In this document: in pieces, positions 7,022 to 16,084 of the stretch | How the letters are laid out: each line of letters starts with the position of its first letter | How positions within the stretch are numbered: the stretch's first letter is position 1 | Assembly: GCA_965263335.1 (NCBI GenBank) | Contig: CBDHHE010000001.1 | Coordinates: 4,216,001 to 4,280,000 of the forward strand | Reading direction: 5' to 3' | From: Thermohalobaculum sp965263335 | GTDB lineage: Bacteria; Pseudomonadota; Alphaproteobacteria; Rhodobacterales; Rhodobacteraceae | DNA length: 64,000 bases | The notes under the pieces: model-generated | The model's database searches: none | What the model saw: the letters and a program-made list of their open reading frames with translations, nothing else | Told to the model about the DNA's origin: nothing | Made by a program: the position numbers and the translations under genes

Positions 7022-8875
7022 GTGAGACTTGTCTATAGATTCATCGGTTGCACGGCGTTTGCGCTTGCGCTTGCTTTTCTGTGGCTGTCGCCGCTTGGTC
7101 AGAGCGCAGAGCGCGAGTTCGGACTGCGCACGCTTTACGCCCTGCGCGGGCCGGTGCCCGTGCCCGACGAAGCGCTCATCATCGGGCTGGACAACCGTTC
7201 GGTCCAGTGGATGAACCGCTATGCCCGCCGGCTTGGCGACGTGTCTCCGGTGCTCGATGGTTGTGTCGGTGACAGCACGCGCCAGGCCCTGCTTGGAGCG
7301 GCGAACATCAACCACATCCCGCGAGAAGTTCATGCATGCCTGATCGAACTCCTGAGTGCGCGCAAGACCCGGCTCATCGTTTTCGACATCAATTTCAACA
7401 AGGAACGTGTCGACGATGCCCGCCTGGAGTCGGCGCTTGAGGCGGCTGGCAACGTCTTGCTCTTCGAGCGCGTCCTCAGCGGGACACGCACGGCTTCGAC
7501 GGGGGGCGACACGACACTGGTCGAACGCCGCAGACCACTCGAGCGCTTTGTCGACAAGGCAGAGGGCACGATGGCGTTCCACGTCAACAGCGCCCGCGGA
7601 GAAGTGGCGACCGGATATCTCACCACGTTCGCGCCGTTCGATGACCTGTTGCCTATGCCGGTGAAGGTCTGGAGCAGCTATACAGGCCACCCTCCCGAGC
7701 AGCCGACCCGCCCGGTGCAGCCGCTCTGGCTCTACGGTCCGCCGCGCACATTGCCGACGATCGCTCTGCAGGATGTGTTCGACGATTCAACCGTGGCCGA
7801 CTTGCCGGAGGATCTCAGTGACCGGGTTGTCTTCATCGGCGCATCGGACCCGCGGGACGCGGGAATTGACGATCACTTCCCGGTCCCGACGTCCGGGCGC
7901 GGCAATCTGCTGATCGGCGGGGTCGAGCTTGCCGCAACAGGGTTCCTGAACTTGCTGCATGACCGGACCCTGGACAGGCCGGTGCCGTCGGTCGGCTTCG
8001 TGATTGCGATGCTCATCCCGTTGGCCGGGGCGCTCATTGTTGTGTTGATGTCGCGTCTCCTGTTGCCCGCCCTCTTGCTGGTGAAACTCGGCTACATCGC
8101 CCTCGCGGCCTGGGCGTTCATTGATCAGCAGATATGGCTGCCTCTCGCCGTGCCTGCATTCTTGTCGGTGGTTCTGCTGGTGCTGTCCGCGCTCCTCGTG
8201 CGCTATCTGTTCGCCCGTGCTCTGGTGACGCGCCTGGCGCCGCGCCAGATCGCCAGTCAGCTGCTTGACAGCACCGTTGCGCAACGACGTGGCGCGCGCA
8301 GCGAAGAGGCCACCGTCATGTTCACCGATCTCGTGGGCTCCACAGGCCTCGCCGAAGGCATGGGAGAAATGGACTACGCCGAGGTGATGAACTTTTACTA
8401 TGACACGGCGACGGACACGATCGAAAGCCGCCGTGGCATGGTGGTCGAGTTCATGGGTGACGGGATCCTCGCCATCTTTCCCAGATCCATCAGCGGCGCG
8501 GAGCATGCGAAGCGAGCCTGCGAGGCCGCGGGTGAGCTCGTCGCTCGGATCCTTTCGGACCGGCCACGCTCCGAAGGGGCGCTCGCCCAGGTCGATCTTC
8601 GCCTGAGGGTGGGCTTGAACTCAGGCATTGTGGCAACGGGAGAAATCGGTGCCCGCCATCGTTACAACTACAAGGCGCTGGGAGATGTGGTGAATGTCGC
8701 ATCGCGCCTCGAGCAGCTCGCCAAGCAAGTTGGTGAGACAAAAGGCAGTATCGTCCTGATCAGCGACACCACGGCAAAAGGCGCGGCCATGCCTGAAGGC
8801 ATGACGACAAGTTTGGGCGAGTTCACAGTACGCGGTCGGGTTGCGCCGCTCGAAGTGTACCGGCTCAGAGTTTAA
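7022..8875 (+). CDS. CHASE2-domain class III nucleotide cyclase
   Basis: The 617-residue membrane sensor has an N-terminal helix (about 7-25), an extracytoplasmic CHASE2 domain (about 35-310), three membrane helices (about 320-400) and a cytoplasmic class III cyclase domain from about 428 to the end. The metal-binding Asp residues are Asp436 in MFTDLVGST and Asp480 in GDGILAIF. The transition-state Asn and Arg are Asn558 and Arg562 in VVNVASR. At the residue that reads the purine, most adenylyl cyclases have Lys; this protein has Glu476 (VVEFMGDG). Lys551 stands at the second specificity position, which is usually Asp or Thr. The product (cAMP, cGMP or other) is therefore open. It starts with GTG. 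The FecR-domain gene downstream is the usual genomic partner of CHASE2 cyclases. Confidence 0.93.
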   Translation: MRLVYRFIGCTAFALALAFLWLSPLGQSAEREFGLRTLYALRGPVPVPDEALIIGLDNRSVQWMNRYARRLGDVSPVLDGCVGDSTRQALLGAANINHIPREVHACLIELLSARKTRLIVFDINFNKERVDDARLESALEAAGNVLLFERVLSGTRTASTGGDTTLVERRRPLERFVDKAEGTMAFHVNSARGEVATGYLTTFAPFDDLLPMPVKVWSSYTGHPPEQPTRPVQPLWLYGPPRTLPTIALQDVFDDSTVADLPEDLSDRVVFIGASDPRDAGIDDHFPVPTSGRGNLLIGGVELAATGFLNLLHDRTLDRPVPSVGFVIAMLIPLAGALIVVLMSRLLLPALLLVKLGYIALAAWAFIDQQIWLPLAVPAFLSVVLLVLSALLVRYLFARALVTRLAPRQIASQLLDSTVAQRRGARSEEATVMFTDLVGSTGLAEGMGEMDYAEVMNFYYDTATDTIESRRGMVVEFMGDGILAIFPRSISGAEHAKRACEAAGELVARILSDRPRSEGALAQVDLRLRVGLNSGIVATGEIGARHRYNYKALGDVVNVASRLEQLAKQVGETKGSIVLISDTTAKGAAMPEGMTTSLGEFTVRGRVAPLEVYRLRV

Positions 8876-8981
8876 GTCGCTTGCCTGCCCGCGTTCACTA
8901 GAGAACCAATCACAGATTTTTTTATGCTGCACCGGGATGATACACTAGTAGAGTTGAAGACTGTTGGGGGATTCTCTTCTG

Positions 8982-11900
8982 ATGCCATTGAGCGGCCGTT
9001 ACAGTTGCGGGCTGGTGATCGCCTTATGGGTGTTTGGCGCGTCGGGCGCGCACGCCCAGACGGCTGGCGCCTGTGCGCCTGACTCCGCCCCTGCGGAGAT
9101 TGTAGCGATCGACGGTGACGTGCTGGTGACCCCCAAAGAGGGCGCGGCACGTCCGGCGCGACTTGGCGACTTCTTGTGCGCCGGTGACCGAGTTACGACC
9201 GGCGATGCCTCTGCGGTTGATCTCAGGTTCGCTCAGAAGAACTCGGTCACGAACGTGTTCTCCAGTTCGACGGTGGTGATTCAGCCGGGCGAGGAAGATG
9301 TCTCGCTGGTGGGTGGATTGCTCAGGTTCATCAGTTCTGTGCGCGGTAGCTTCAAGATCGCCACGCCTCATACAGATGCGGGAATCGACGGCACAGAAGC
9401 GACGATCGCCGTGCTCGGGCCAGGCGAGGACACGCTGATCCTGGTACGAGAGGGTGTGGTGACGGCATCTGACCGACGTGGCAGCGATCAGCTCTCGCTT
9501 GCCGCAGGGGAAGCGGCCTATGTTGCGCAGAATGTGCCGTTGGCGCCGGCAGATCCGAACACTGTGCCGGAACCCCTTCGCGGTTACCTGATCAATCCCG
9601 ACTCGGCCGCTGACTGGGCGGTGTACTATCCTCCGATCTTGATCGCTTCGGGATCCGAAGCGCCGGATGTGTTGCGCGCAGCGGCACTTCTGGATGCTGG
9701 CGAGCCTGAAAAGGCCGATGCCTTGCTTCGAGATGACGACAGCGCGCCCGCTCTCGCATTGCGCAGCATCGCCGCCACCTTCCGAAATCAGACCGACGGC
9801 GCCCTGACGCTGGCAAATGCCGCGGTGGCCGCGGACCCGTCATTTGCGGCGTCTCACATTGCGCATAGCTATGCACTCCAAGCCAGTGGCGAGATTGATC
9901 AGGCGCGACGTGCGATCAAAAGCGCAACGGATGCCAATGCCGATGACGCCTATGCATGGGCACGCCGGGCCGAACTGGATCTGACTGCTGGCCACCGCCG
10001 CTCGGCGCGCAAACATGCAGCGCGTTCGCTTGAGCTTGCCGAGACCGGCCTGGGACGCGCCGTCGAGGGATATGCGGCCCTCGCGTCTGGCGATCGGACG
10101 GCAGCAGAGGCCGCCTTTGCCCGTTCCATCGAAATCGACAGTGAGAATCCGCTGCCTCATCTGGGCCGCGGACTGTTGCTGATCGAGCAGGGCGATCTCG
10201 AGACCGGCAGGCTGTCGATCGAGACCGCAGCGGCGCTTGATCCCCGGCGCTCCAGTCTCAGAAGCTGGCTCGGGCGCGCCTACCTTGACGAGAATCTCGC
10301 CGAGAAAGCAGGCGCGCAATTCGCGCTGGCAATTGACGAAGACCCAGAGGACCCGACCCCGCATCTGTTTGCAGCCGATCTTTACTTCTCGACCAACCAG
10401 CCGATCGTAGCGCTCGGAGCAATTGCAGAGGCCGATGCGCTGTCGGGAGGGCGGGACACTCTGCGCACCCGAGAAGGTCTCGGCGAGGATACGGCGACAC
10501 GAGAATCGCTGATCGGGCGGGTCTACGACGTGCTTGGCTTCGAGCAACAGGCCATCGAGGCGGGTGCTCGCGCAGTCGCCGCTGATCCGACAAACCCCGG
10601 TGCACACCGATTCCTCGCCGACGTCTACCGCACGCGGCCCGGCTTCGAGATTGCTCAGACCAGCGAACGCCTGGTGTCACAGCTGCTGAGCGGTCCTTCG
10701 CTGGCGCCAGTTCAGCCTCAACTTGGTGAGGCGGACCTTGCGTTGTTTGACGGCTTGGGCGCCTCGCGGATCACCTTTCACGAGTTCAATCCCGCATTTG
10801 ACAGCGACGGGGTGCGTCTCGATGTGGCCGGGCTTGTCGGCACGCAGAACACGCTCGGCAATGAGCTGTCGTTTACGGCGAAGGAAGGCGATTTTTCCGT
10901 AGGCTTCGGCCAGTTTCACTTCCAGACCGATGGTGTTCGGCAGAACAACGACCAGCGACAGGAGCTGGCGGGGCTGCAGATCAAAGGCCGTGTCAGCGAT
11001 GCCCTCACGATTTTCAGTGAAGCGGAGTTCCGGCACACGGATCAGGGCGGTGTCGTGAATGACTTCCGCAATCAGTTCAGCCCGACCGAGCGCGTTGTCG
11101 AGGACCGGGTGTCCGCACGGCTGGGGCTTCATGCCGAGCTTGCACCGGGCCACGACGTCCTGCTTGTCGGAACCGTTGCAAGCTTCGATCGGGAACTGAC
11201 CGCGAACGATCCGGGCCAGATCATCGACGACACGATTGAAAGCGACGGCATCGACTTGCAGGGTCGCTACATCGGCAAGTTTGGCGATTTCACCGCGCAG
11301 TTTGGCGGCGCTGCGCTTTATCTCGACACGGACCAAGTGCAAGATGTCAGCGTCGATGTGTTCGTACCGCAGATCTTTCCGGGCGTTTGTCTAGACCCCT
11401 CGCTGGTGGCGCTAGACAACGGGTCTTGCGGTGTCGTCCAAACGACCGTGAATGAGCAGTTTGACCGTTATTACTCGGCCTATGGCTATGGCACCTGGCA
11501 GCCCTTCGATGCGCTCAGTGTGACACTCGGCGCCAGCGTCGACATGTTCGACAATGAATTCGTATCGCGCACCCAGGCGAACCCGAAAGCGGCCGTGGTC
11601 TTCCAGCCTCTGGAGTGGGCCCGTGTCCGGGCTGCCGTGTCCCGGTCCCTGAAACGGCCCTTCGTGCTCGATCAAATTCTCGAGCCCACCACCCTCGGGG
11701 GGTTCAACCAGTTCTTCGATGATCGCGACGGGACCGATGCGTGGCTCTATGGGGCTGGTGTCGACATCCATCCTCTCGACAATCTCTGGCTTGGCCTCGA
11801 GGCGGTCTATCGAGAACTGGAAAGCCCGGTGGCAGCGAACGGTGGCGGGTCTGAAGACATTGCAACCGACGAAGTGCGCCTTCGGGCATATGCGAACATG

Positions 11901-12311
11901 GCTTTGACGGATCGGATTGCATTGGCAATCGGTGCCGAACGCACGGATTTCTCGTCTGACGATCCCAACAGGCTGACGGACGTTGAGACGACGCTCGTGC
12001 CGGTCACGCTTTCCTACTTCGATCCGAGTGGCTTTTTCGGCAGTCTGGGTGCAACTTATGTGACGCAGGATGTCTCGAACGACCCCGGACTGTCAGATGA
12101 TCCGTTTTTTGGCAGGGATCAGGGGGTGCTGGTTGATGCCGCCATCGGATATCGCCTGCCGAACCGACGTGGTGTGGTCTCGCTCGAGGTCCTCAACATC
12201 TTTGACACCAATCTCAACTTTCAGGACGAGCTGACATTTTCAAACCGGCCCTTGGGCCCCACCATTGCGCGCGAGTTGACCGTGCTCGGCCAGCTCAGTC
12301 TGTCTTTCTAA
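8982..12311 (+). CDS. FecR-TPR-beta-barrel outer-membrane protein
   Basis: The 1109-residue secreted protein begins with a signal peptide (AHA cleavage site at about residue 25). A FecR domain follows (about 30-175, with VRGSFKIATPHTDAGIDGTE), then a run of tetratricopeptide-like helices (about 215-530), and from about 595 to the end a beta-rich region with alternating aromatic/polar strands. It ends in Phe (LTVLGQLSLSF), as outer-membrane barrels do. The last 200 residues resemble a TonB-dependent-receptor barrel (VLNIFDTN), but no plug domain is seen. FecR domains normally sense or relay envelope signals. The ATG at 8982 is preferred to the TTG at 8964 because a GGGGA ribosome site sits 11 bases upstream. 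The cyclase lies directly upstream and a Cys-rich protein starts 33 bases downstream. Confidence 0.85.
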   Translation: MPLSGRYSCGLVIALWVFGASGAHAQTAGACAPDSAPAEIVAIDGDVLVTPKEGAARPARLGDFLCAGDRVTTGDASAVDLRFAQKNSVTNVFSSSTVVIQPGEEDVSLVGGLLRFISSVRGSFKIATPHTDAGIDGTEATIAVLGPGEDTLILVREGVVTASDRRGSDQLSLAAGEAAYVAQNVPLAPADPNTVPEPLRGYLINPDSAADWAVYYPPILIASGSEAPDVLRAAALLDAGEPEKADALLRDDDSAPALALRSIAATFRNQTDGALTLANAAVAADPSFAASHIAHSYALQASGEIDQARRAIKSATDANADDAYAWARRAELDLTAGHRRSARKHAARSLELAETGLGRAVEGYAALASGDRTAAEAAFARSIEIDSENPLPHLGRGLLLIEQGDLETGRLSIETAAALDPRRSSLRSWLGRAYLDENLAEKAGAQFALAIDEDPEDPTPHLFAADLYFSTNQPIVALGAIAEADALSGGRDTLRTREGLGEDTATRESLIGRVYDVLGFEQQAIEAGARAVAADPTNPGAHRFLADVYRTRPGFEIAQTSERLVSQLLSGPSLAPVQPQLGEADLALFDGLGASRITFHEFNPAFDSDGVRLDVAGLVGTQNTLGNELSFTAKEGDFSVGFGQFHFQTDGVRQNNDQRQELAGLQIKGRVSDALTIFSEAEFRHTDQGGVVNDFRNQFSPTERVVEDRVSARLGLHAELAPGHDVLLVGTVASFDRELTANDPGQIIDDTIESDGIDLQGRYIGKFGDFTAQFGGAALYLDTDQVQDVSVDVFVPQIFPGVCLDPSLVALDNGSCGVVQTTVNEQFDRYYSAYGYGTWQPFDALSVTLGASVDMFDNEFVSRTQANPKAAVVFQPLEWARVRAAVSRSLKRPFVLDQILEPTTLGGFNQFFDDRDGTDAWLYGAGVDIHPLDNLWLGLEAVYRELESPVAANGGGSEDIATDEVRLRAYANMALTDRIALAIGAERTDFSSDDPNRLTDVETTLVPVTLSYFDPSGFFGSLGATYVTQDVSNDPGLSDDPFFGRDQGVLVDAAIGYRLPNRRGVVSLEVLNIFDTNLNFQDELTFSNRPLGPTIARELTVLGQLSLSF

Positions 12312-12344
12312 CCACATTCGTCATCATTGGAGAAGGAGCGAGCC

Positions 12345-12728
12345 ATGACGGAGACCCCGAAAACCCTGGACGCGTTGGAGGCGCAGATCAAACACCTGAT
12401 CAGTTGCTACAACGGCGAAGTGAGCGATGACTCGGACGATCGTGTTGTTGCCACTCAGATGTTCTTTGCGCGATCGCCCGAGCTTGCCGATGGCAAGACC
12501 CAGCTGTCGACCAAGTTTGTTGTCCCGGATGACTTCAAGACCGATCCGGTCGATGGCGAGCACGGCGGGTGCTGCGGAGACGATTCACCAACAGTATTGT
12601 ACTCCCTGAGCTACACGCAGCGCTGCTGCAAGAGAGGCAAAAAAGGCCTCTGGGACGGCCAGACGTTCATCGCGTGCTGGAATTCGTCAAGCTGCAACAA
12701 CTACGGCGGCACAAACTTTTGCAACTAG
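12345..12728 (+). CDS. Small cysteine-rich protein of unknown function
   Basis: The protein of 127 residues has a strong ribosome site (GGAGAAGGAG, spacing 5-9) and lies 33 bases after the FecR-barrel gene, so it is very likely expressed with it. No family is recognised. The N-terminal 70 residues are acidic and probably part helical (MTETPKTLDALEAQIKHLIS). The C-terminal part is rich in Cys, Gly, Ser and Asn, with Cys at 21, 76, 77, 94, 95, 111, 117 and 126, including two vicinal pairs. The end reads CWNSSSCNNYGGTNFCN. There is no signal peptide. The leader-plus-Cys-rich-core shape recalls ribosomally made modified peptides or a metal-binding protein, but no maturation enzyme is adjacent. 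A weak hairpin (12748-12769) follows the stop. Confidence 0.8.
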   Translation: MTETPKTLDALEAQIKHLISCYNGEVSDDSDDRVVATQMFFARSPELADGKTQLSTKFVVPDDFKTDPVDGEHGGCCGDDSPTVLYSLSYTQRCCKRGKKGLWDGQTFIACWNSSSCNNYGGTNFCN

Positions 12729-12880
12729 CCAGGTTGCTTTGAAGTCTACCCGTTCCCGGGTTATCGGGTGCGGGTTCTCCCCGGATCAGACGAGCTATCC
12801 GATCGGTGATTGACAGACGGCGCGTGCCAGAAACACTTGGCTCGGCGCACTTCGAGTGCGCGCAACACCCGGAGCTCCCG

Positions 12881-14083
12881 ATGAGAGACGCCGTAATCGT
12901 ATCGACAGCGCGCACGCCGATCGGCAAGGCCTATCGCGGGGCGTTCAACGACACGCAGGCGCAAGCGCTTGCCGGTCATGCGATTAAGCATGCGGTCGAG
13001 CGTGCCGGGATCGAACTCGCCGAGATCGAAGACGTGGTGATCGGATGTGCGCTTCAGCAGGGTTCGACCGGATCGAACATCGGGCGGCAGGCGGCGATGC
13101 GCGCGGGATTGCCAAACAGCGTGGCGGGCATGTCGATCGACCGGCAATGCGCCTCGGGTATGATGGCGATTGCGACCGCTGCCAAGCAGGTTGTCCATGA
13201 CGGCATGCAGATCGCGGTTGGGGGCGGGGTGGAATCCATCTCGCTGGTTCAGAACCAGCAGATGCGTTCCGATCGGCTGCGCGACCCCTGGCTCGTCGAA
13301 CATCTGCCGGCGCTCTACATGACGATGCTCGAGACGGCGGAAACCGTCGGCGAACGCTATGGCATCAGCCGCGAGGCGCAGGATGAATACGGTCTGCAAT
13401 CCCAGCAGCGTACCGCCACCGCTCAGCAGGCCGGACGATACACCGACGAGATCGTGCCGATGTCGACGGTCAAGAAGGTCCAGGACAAGGAAAGCGGTGA
13501 GGTCTCCGACGTTGCCGTAACGCTCGAGAAGGACGAGGGCAATCGGCCGACAACGACGCTCGAGGGTTTGGCGGGATTGAATCCGGTCTTCAAGCAGGGG
13601 CTCACCATCGCGGAAGGACGCCACATCACAGCGGGCAACGCGTCCCAGCTCTCCGATGGTGCCGCCGCGAGTGTCGTGATGGAAGCACGCGAAGCCGAAC
13701 GCCGGGGTCTCGAACCCCTTGGCGCCTATCGCGGCATGGCCGTGGCCGGATGCGACCCGGACGAAATGGGGATCGGCCCTGTTTTCGCCGTGCCAAAGCT
13801 TCTCGGAGCCCACGGTTTGAAGATGGACGACATCGATCTCTGGGAGCTCAACGAGGCGTTTGCGGTACAGGTGCTGTATTGCCGCGACAAGCTCGGCATT
13901 CCCAATGAGCGCTTGAATGTCGACGGAGGCGCCATCTCGATCGGCCACCCTTACGGGATGTCCGGGGCGCGTATGGTGGGACACGCGCTGATCGAGGGCA
14001 AGCGGCGCGGCGCAAAGCATGTGGTCTGCACCATGTGCATCGGCGGAGGAATGGGGGCGGCAGGGCTCTTCGAGGTGCTCTGA
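12881..14083 (+). CDS. Thiolase family protein (acetyl-CoA acyltransferase)
   Basis: The 400-residue thiolase has the acylated nucleophile Cys90 in DRQCASGMMA, the His in GHPYGMSG (His356) and the second Cys386 in CTMCIGGGMG, so all catalytic residues are present. Thiolases cleave 3-ketoacyl-CoA with CoA in beta-oxidation or condense acetyl-CoA units; the length and NEAFAVQ motif fit the degradative FadA/PcaF group. The ATG at 12881 is chosen because GGAG lies 7 bases upstream and MRDAVIVSTARTPIGK is the standard thiolase start. A TTGACA hexamer at 12810 is a possible -35 element, but no convincing -10 follows. No hydroxyacyl-CoA dehydrogenase or hydratase is adjacent, so the pathway is uncertain. 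Confidence 0.93.
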   Translation: MRDAVIVSTARTPIGKAYRGAFNDTQAQALAGHAIKHAVERAGIELAEIEDVVIGCALQQGSTGSNIGRQAAMRAGLPNSVAGMSIDRQCASGMMAIATAAKQVVHDGMQIAVGGGVESISLVQNQQMRSDRLRDPWLVEHLPALYMTMLETAETVGERYGISREAQDEYGLQSQQRTATAQQAGRYTDEIVPMSTVKKVQDKESGEVSDVAVTLEKDEGNRPTTTLEGLAGLNPVFKQGLTIAEGRHITAGNASQLSDGAAASVVMEAREAERRGLEPLGAYRGMAVAGCDPDEMGIGPVFAVPKLLGAHGLKMDDIDLWELNEAFAVQVLYCRDKLGIPNERLNVDGGAISIGHPYGMSGARMVGHALIEGKRRGAKHVVCTMCIGGGMGAAGLFEVL

Positions 14084-14151
14084 GAGCCTCGATCGCTGTC
14101 CGCTTTGCCCCATCGGGTCCGCCCGCCCATCTTGAAGGACGAGGGACTGTG

Positions 14152-14913
14152 ATGACAGTACCGGATTTCGGGCAGGCAGCGGCCGAGTACGCACGGTGGC
14201 GACAGGGTTTTCCGCCAAGATTGTTTGACTGGTTGAAGACGCTGGATGTGGGGTGTCCGGATCAGCATGTGCTGGACGTCGGCACTGGCACCGGCCTGAT
14301 GGCACGCGAGTTGGCACGCCGGGGATGCCATGTCACGGCACTCGATCCGTCTGAAGCGCTGCTGGCGGAAGCCGAACGGGCCGCGGCGTCTGAGAACCTG
14401 TCGATCTCTCATGTGTCCGGCCGAGCGGAGCAGACGGGGTTGCCCGAAGGTGGCTTCGATGTGATCACCGCGGCGACGTGCTGGCACTGGTTTGATCGGG
14501 CCGCTGCCGCAGCGGAGTGCTGGCGGCTTCTCCGGCCCGGTGGCCGGCTGGTGATCGCACATCTGGATTGGCTGCGCCGCGAAGGCAATGTGATTGATCT
14601 GACGCTGCAGGCGATCCACGCCGTCAATCCTCCCCCCGCGGACCGGCAATGGACGTTTCGCTATCCGGACTGGCTGTTCGAGCTCACGGATTCCGGTTTC
14701 GACACCTACGAAGTGACCGCGTTTCCAGCGAAGCTCACGTACAGTCATGATGGATGGATCGGCCGCATCGTTGCGAGCGCACAAATCGGGCCGGCCTTGT
14801 CCTCCCCCGAGATCGAGGCGTTCCGGACCGATCTCTCCGAACGGCTTGCAAACAACCCTGATCCCATGGCAGTCGAACACCGTGTGTTCGCCATCGTGCT
14901 GAGCCGCACGTGA
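14152..14913 (+). CDS. Class I SAM-dependent methyltransferase
   Basis: The 253-residue protein has a Rossmann-type SAM-binding motif I (VLDVGTGTGLMAREL, about residues 41-55), the acidic ribose contact in VTALDPSEALL, and the methyltransferase-11 block WRLLRPGGRLVI. The substrate is unknown; the family methylates small molecules such as lipids, quinones and secondary metabolites. The ATG at 14152 follows a GAAGGACGAGGGA ribosome site and lies 68 bases after the thiolase stop on the same strand, so co-transcription is likely. The stop overlaps the GTG of the next gene by 4 bases (GTGA), if that start is used. No membrane or signal sequence is visible. Confidence 0.85.
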   Translation: MTVPDFGQAAAEYARWRQGFPPRLFDWLKTLDVGCPDQHVLDVGTGTGLMARELARRGCHVTALDPSEALLAEAERAAASENLSISHVSGRAEQTGLPEGGFDVITAATCWHWFDRAAAAAECWRLLRPGGRLVIAHLDWLRREGNVIDLTLQAIHAVNPPPADRQWTFRYPDWLFELTDSGFDTYEVTAFPAKLTYSHDGWIGRIVASAQIGPALSSPEIEAFRTDLSERLANNPDPMAVEHRVFAIVLSRT

Positions 14914-16019
14914 CTGAACATTCCAGGCGATCGCTGATGACCCAGAACCTGTCGACCGAGTTTCTCACCCTCCACGAGTTTGTTGCCGCAGCCAAGGCAC
15001 GCCTGGATGCAAATGGGTGGGATTATCTCATCGGAGGTACGGAAACCGAGACGACGGTGGCACGCAACCGCGCAGCACTCGACGCGATCGCGTTGCGCCC
15101 GCGTGTTCTGCGCGATGTCCGCGAGATCAATGCGCGGACTCAATGCTTGGGCCACGAGGTGCGCTTGCCTGTGCTTCTGGCCCCGGTGGGCGGGCTTGAG
15201 ACCTTCGATTCGGCCGGTGCGATCGCTGTGGCTGAGGCCGCAGGGAAGTTTGGCGTTGCGATGATGTCGAGCTCGGTCTCGCCATGTGCCAAATCCGAGA
15301 TCAGGGCGGCAACCGGGTTCCCCGCGATGTTCCAGCTCTACGTGCGCGGTTTGGGACGCTTCATCGAGGATGAAGTCGAGGCGGCGCTTGCTGCCGGGTT
15401 CGATGCCTTTTGCTTCACCGTTGATACGGCAGTCTACTCGCGTCGGGAACGCGACATCGTCAAACGCTTCGACAAACCGTGGCGACGTTCTGTCGATGCA
15501 GACGCCGCCCAGGCGCAGGCCGCTCTCTGCTGGACCGACATCGCGAGGATTCGCGCGGCCTATGACGTGCCGCTGATCCTCAAGGGGGTCATGACCGCCG
15601 AGGATGCTCGGATCGCTGCTGACCACGGTGTCGACGTCGTCTATGTCTCGAACCATGGCGGTCGCCAGCTCGACCATGGTCTCGGTTGCATGGACGTGCT
15701 GCCTGACGTGATCGCGGCGGCAGGTGAGGATTGTCGCGTGTTCGTCGATGGCGGTTTTTGCCGTGGCACCGACATCGTGAAGGCGCGCGCTCTGGGGGCG
15801 GAGCTCATCGGCCTCGGCCGGCTCTATTGCTATGGCCTGACGGTGGCGGGGCCTGCTGGTGTGGTGCGTCTGCTCGAAATTCTGGAGAACGAGGTGCATT
15901 CCGCGCTCGGGCTCGTCGGGGTCACGTCTTTTGCAGAACTCACGCCCGACCACGTGCACCGAGGCGCTCCGTTGATGGCGCGCCCTTCGGTCCATTCGGC
16001 GTTCCCGCTGCTCGACTGA
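14910..16019 (+). CDS. FMN-dependent alpha-hydroxy-acid oxidoreductase
   Basis: The enzyme of 369 residues (360 if it starts at ATG 14937) is an FMN TIM barrel of the glycolate oxidase/lactate monooxygenase family. The active-site set is complete: Tyr in WDYLIGG, Tyr in QLYVRG, Asp in FTVDTA, Lys in LILKGVMTAEDA and the catalytic His and Arg in SNHGGRQLD. FMN-phosphate contacts lie in VDGGFCRGTDIVKARALGA. It oxidises an (S)-2-hydroxy acid to the 2-oxo acid; substrate and electron acceptor are not deducible. I chose the GTG at 14910 because it overlaps the methyltransferase stop (GTGA), suggesting translational coupling. The ATG at 14937 is a fair alternative. Confidence 0.88.
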   Translation: MTEHSRRSLMTQNLSTEFLTLHEFVAAAKARLDANGWDYLIGGTETETTVARNRAALDAIALRPRVLRDVREINARTQCLGHEVRLPVLLAPVGGLETFDSAGAIAVAEAAGKFGVAMMSSSVSPCAKSEIRAATGFPAMFQLYVRGLGRFIEDEVEAALAAGFDAFCFTVDTAVYSRRERDIVKRFDKPWRRSVDADAAQAQAALCWTDIARIRAAYDVPLILKGVMTAEDARIAADHGVDVVYVSNHGGRQLDHGLGCMDVLPDVIAAAGEDCRVFVDGGFCRGTDIVKARALGAELIGLGRLYCYGLTVAGPAGVVRLLEILENEVHSALGLVGVTSFAELTPDHVHRGAPLMARPSVHSAFPLLD

Positions 16020-16084
16020 GCGCTCACGTCCTTGTGGCTTGTGCGGCTCGGGTGTTGCGTCATCCTGCGGGCCGGAGGTGCGCG

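Noticed and set aside
12810..12838. TTGACA hexamer upstream of the thiolase as a promoter
   Set aside because: The -35 is perfect, but no acceptable -10 lies 16-18 bases downstream.
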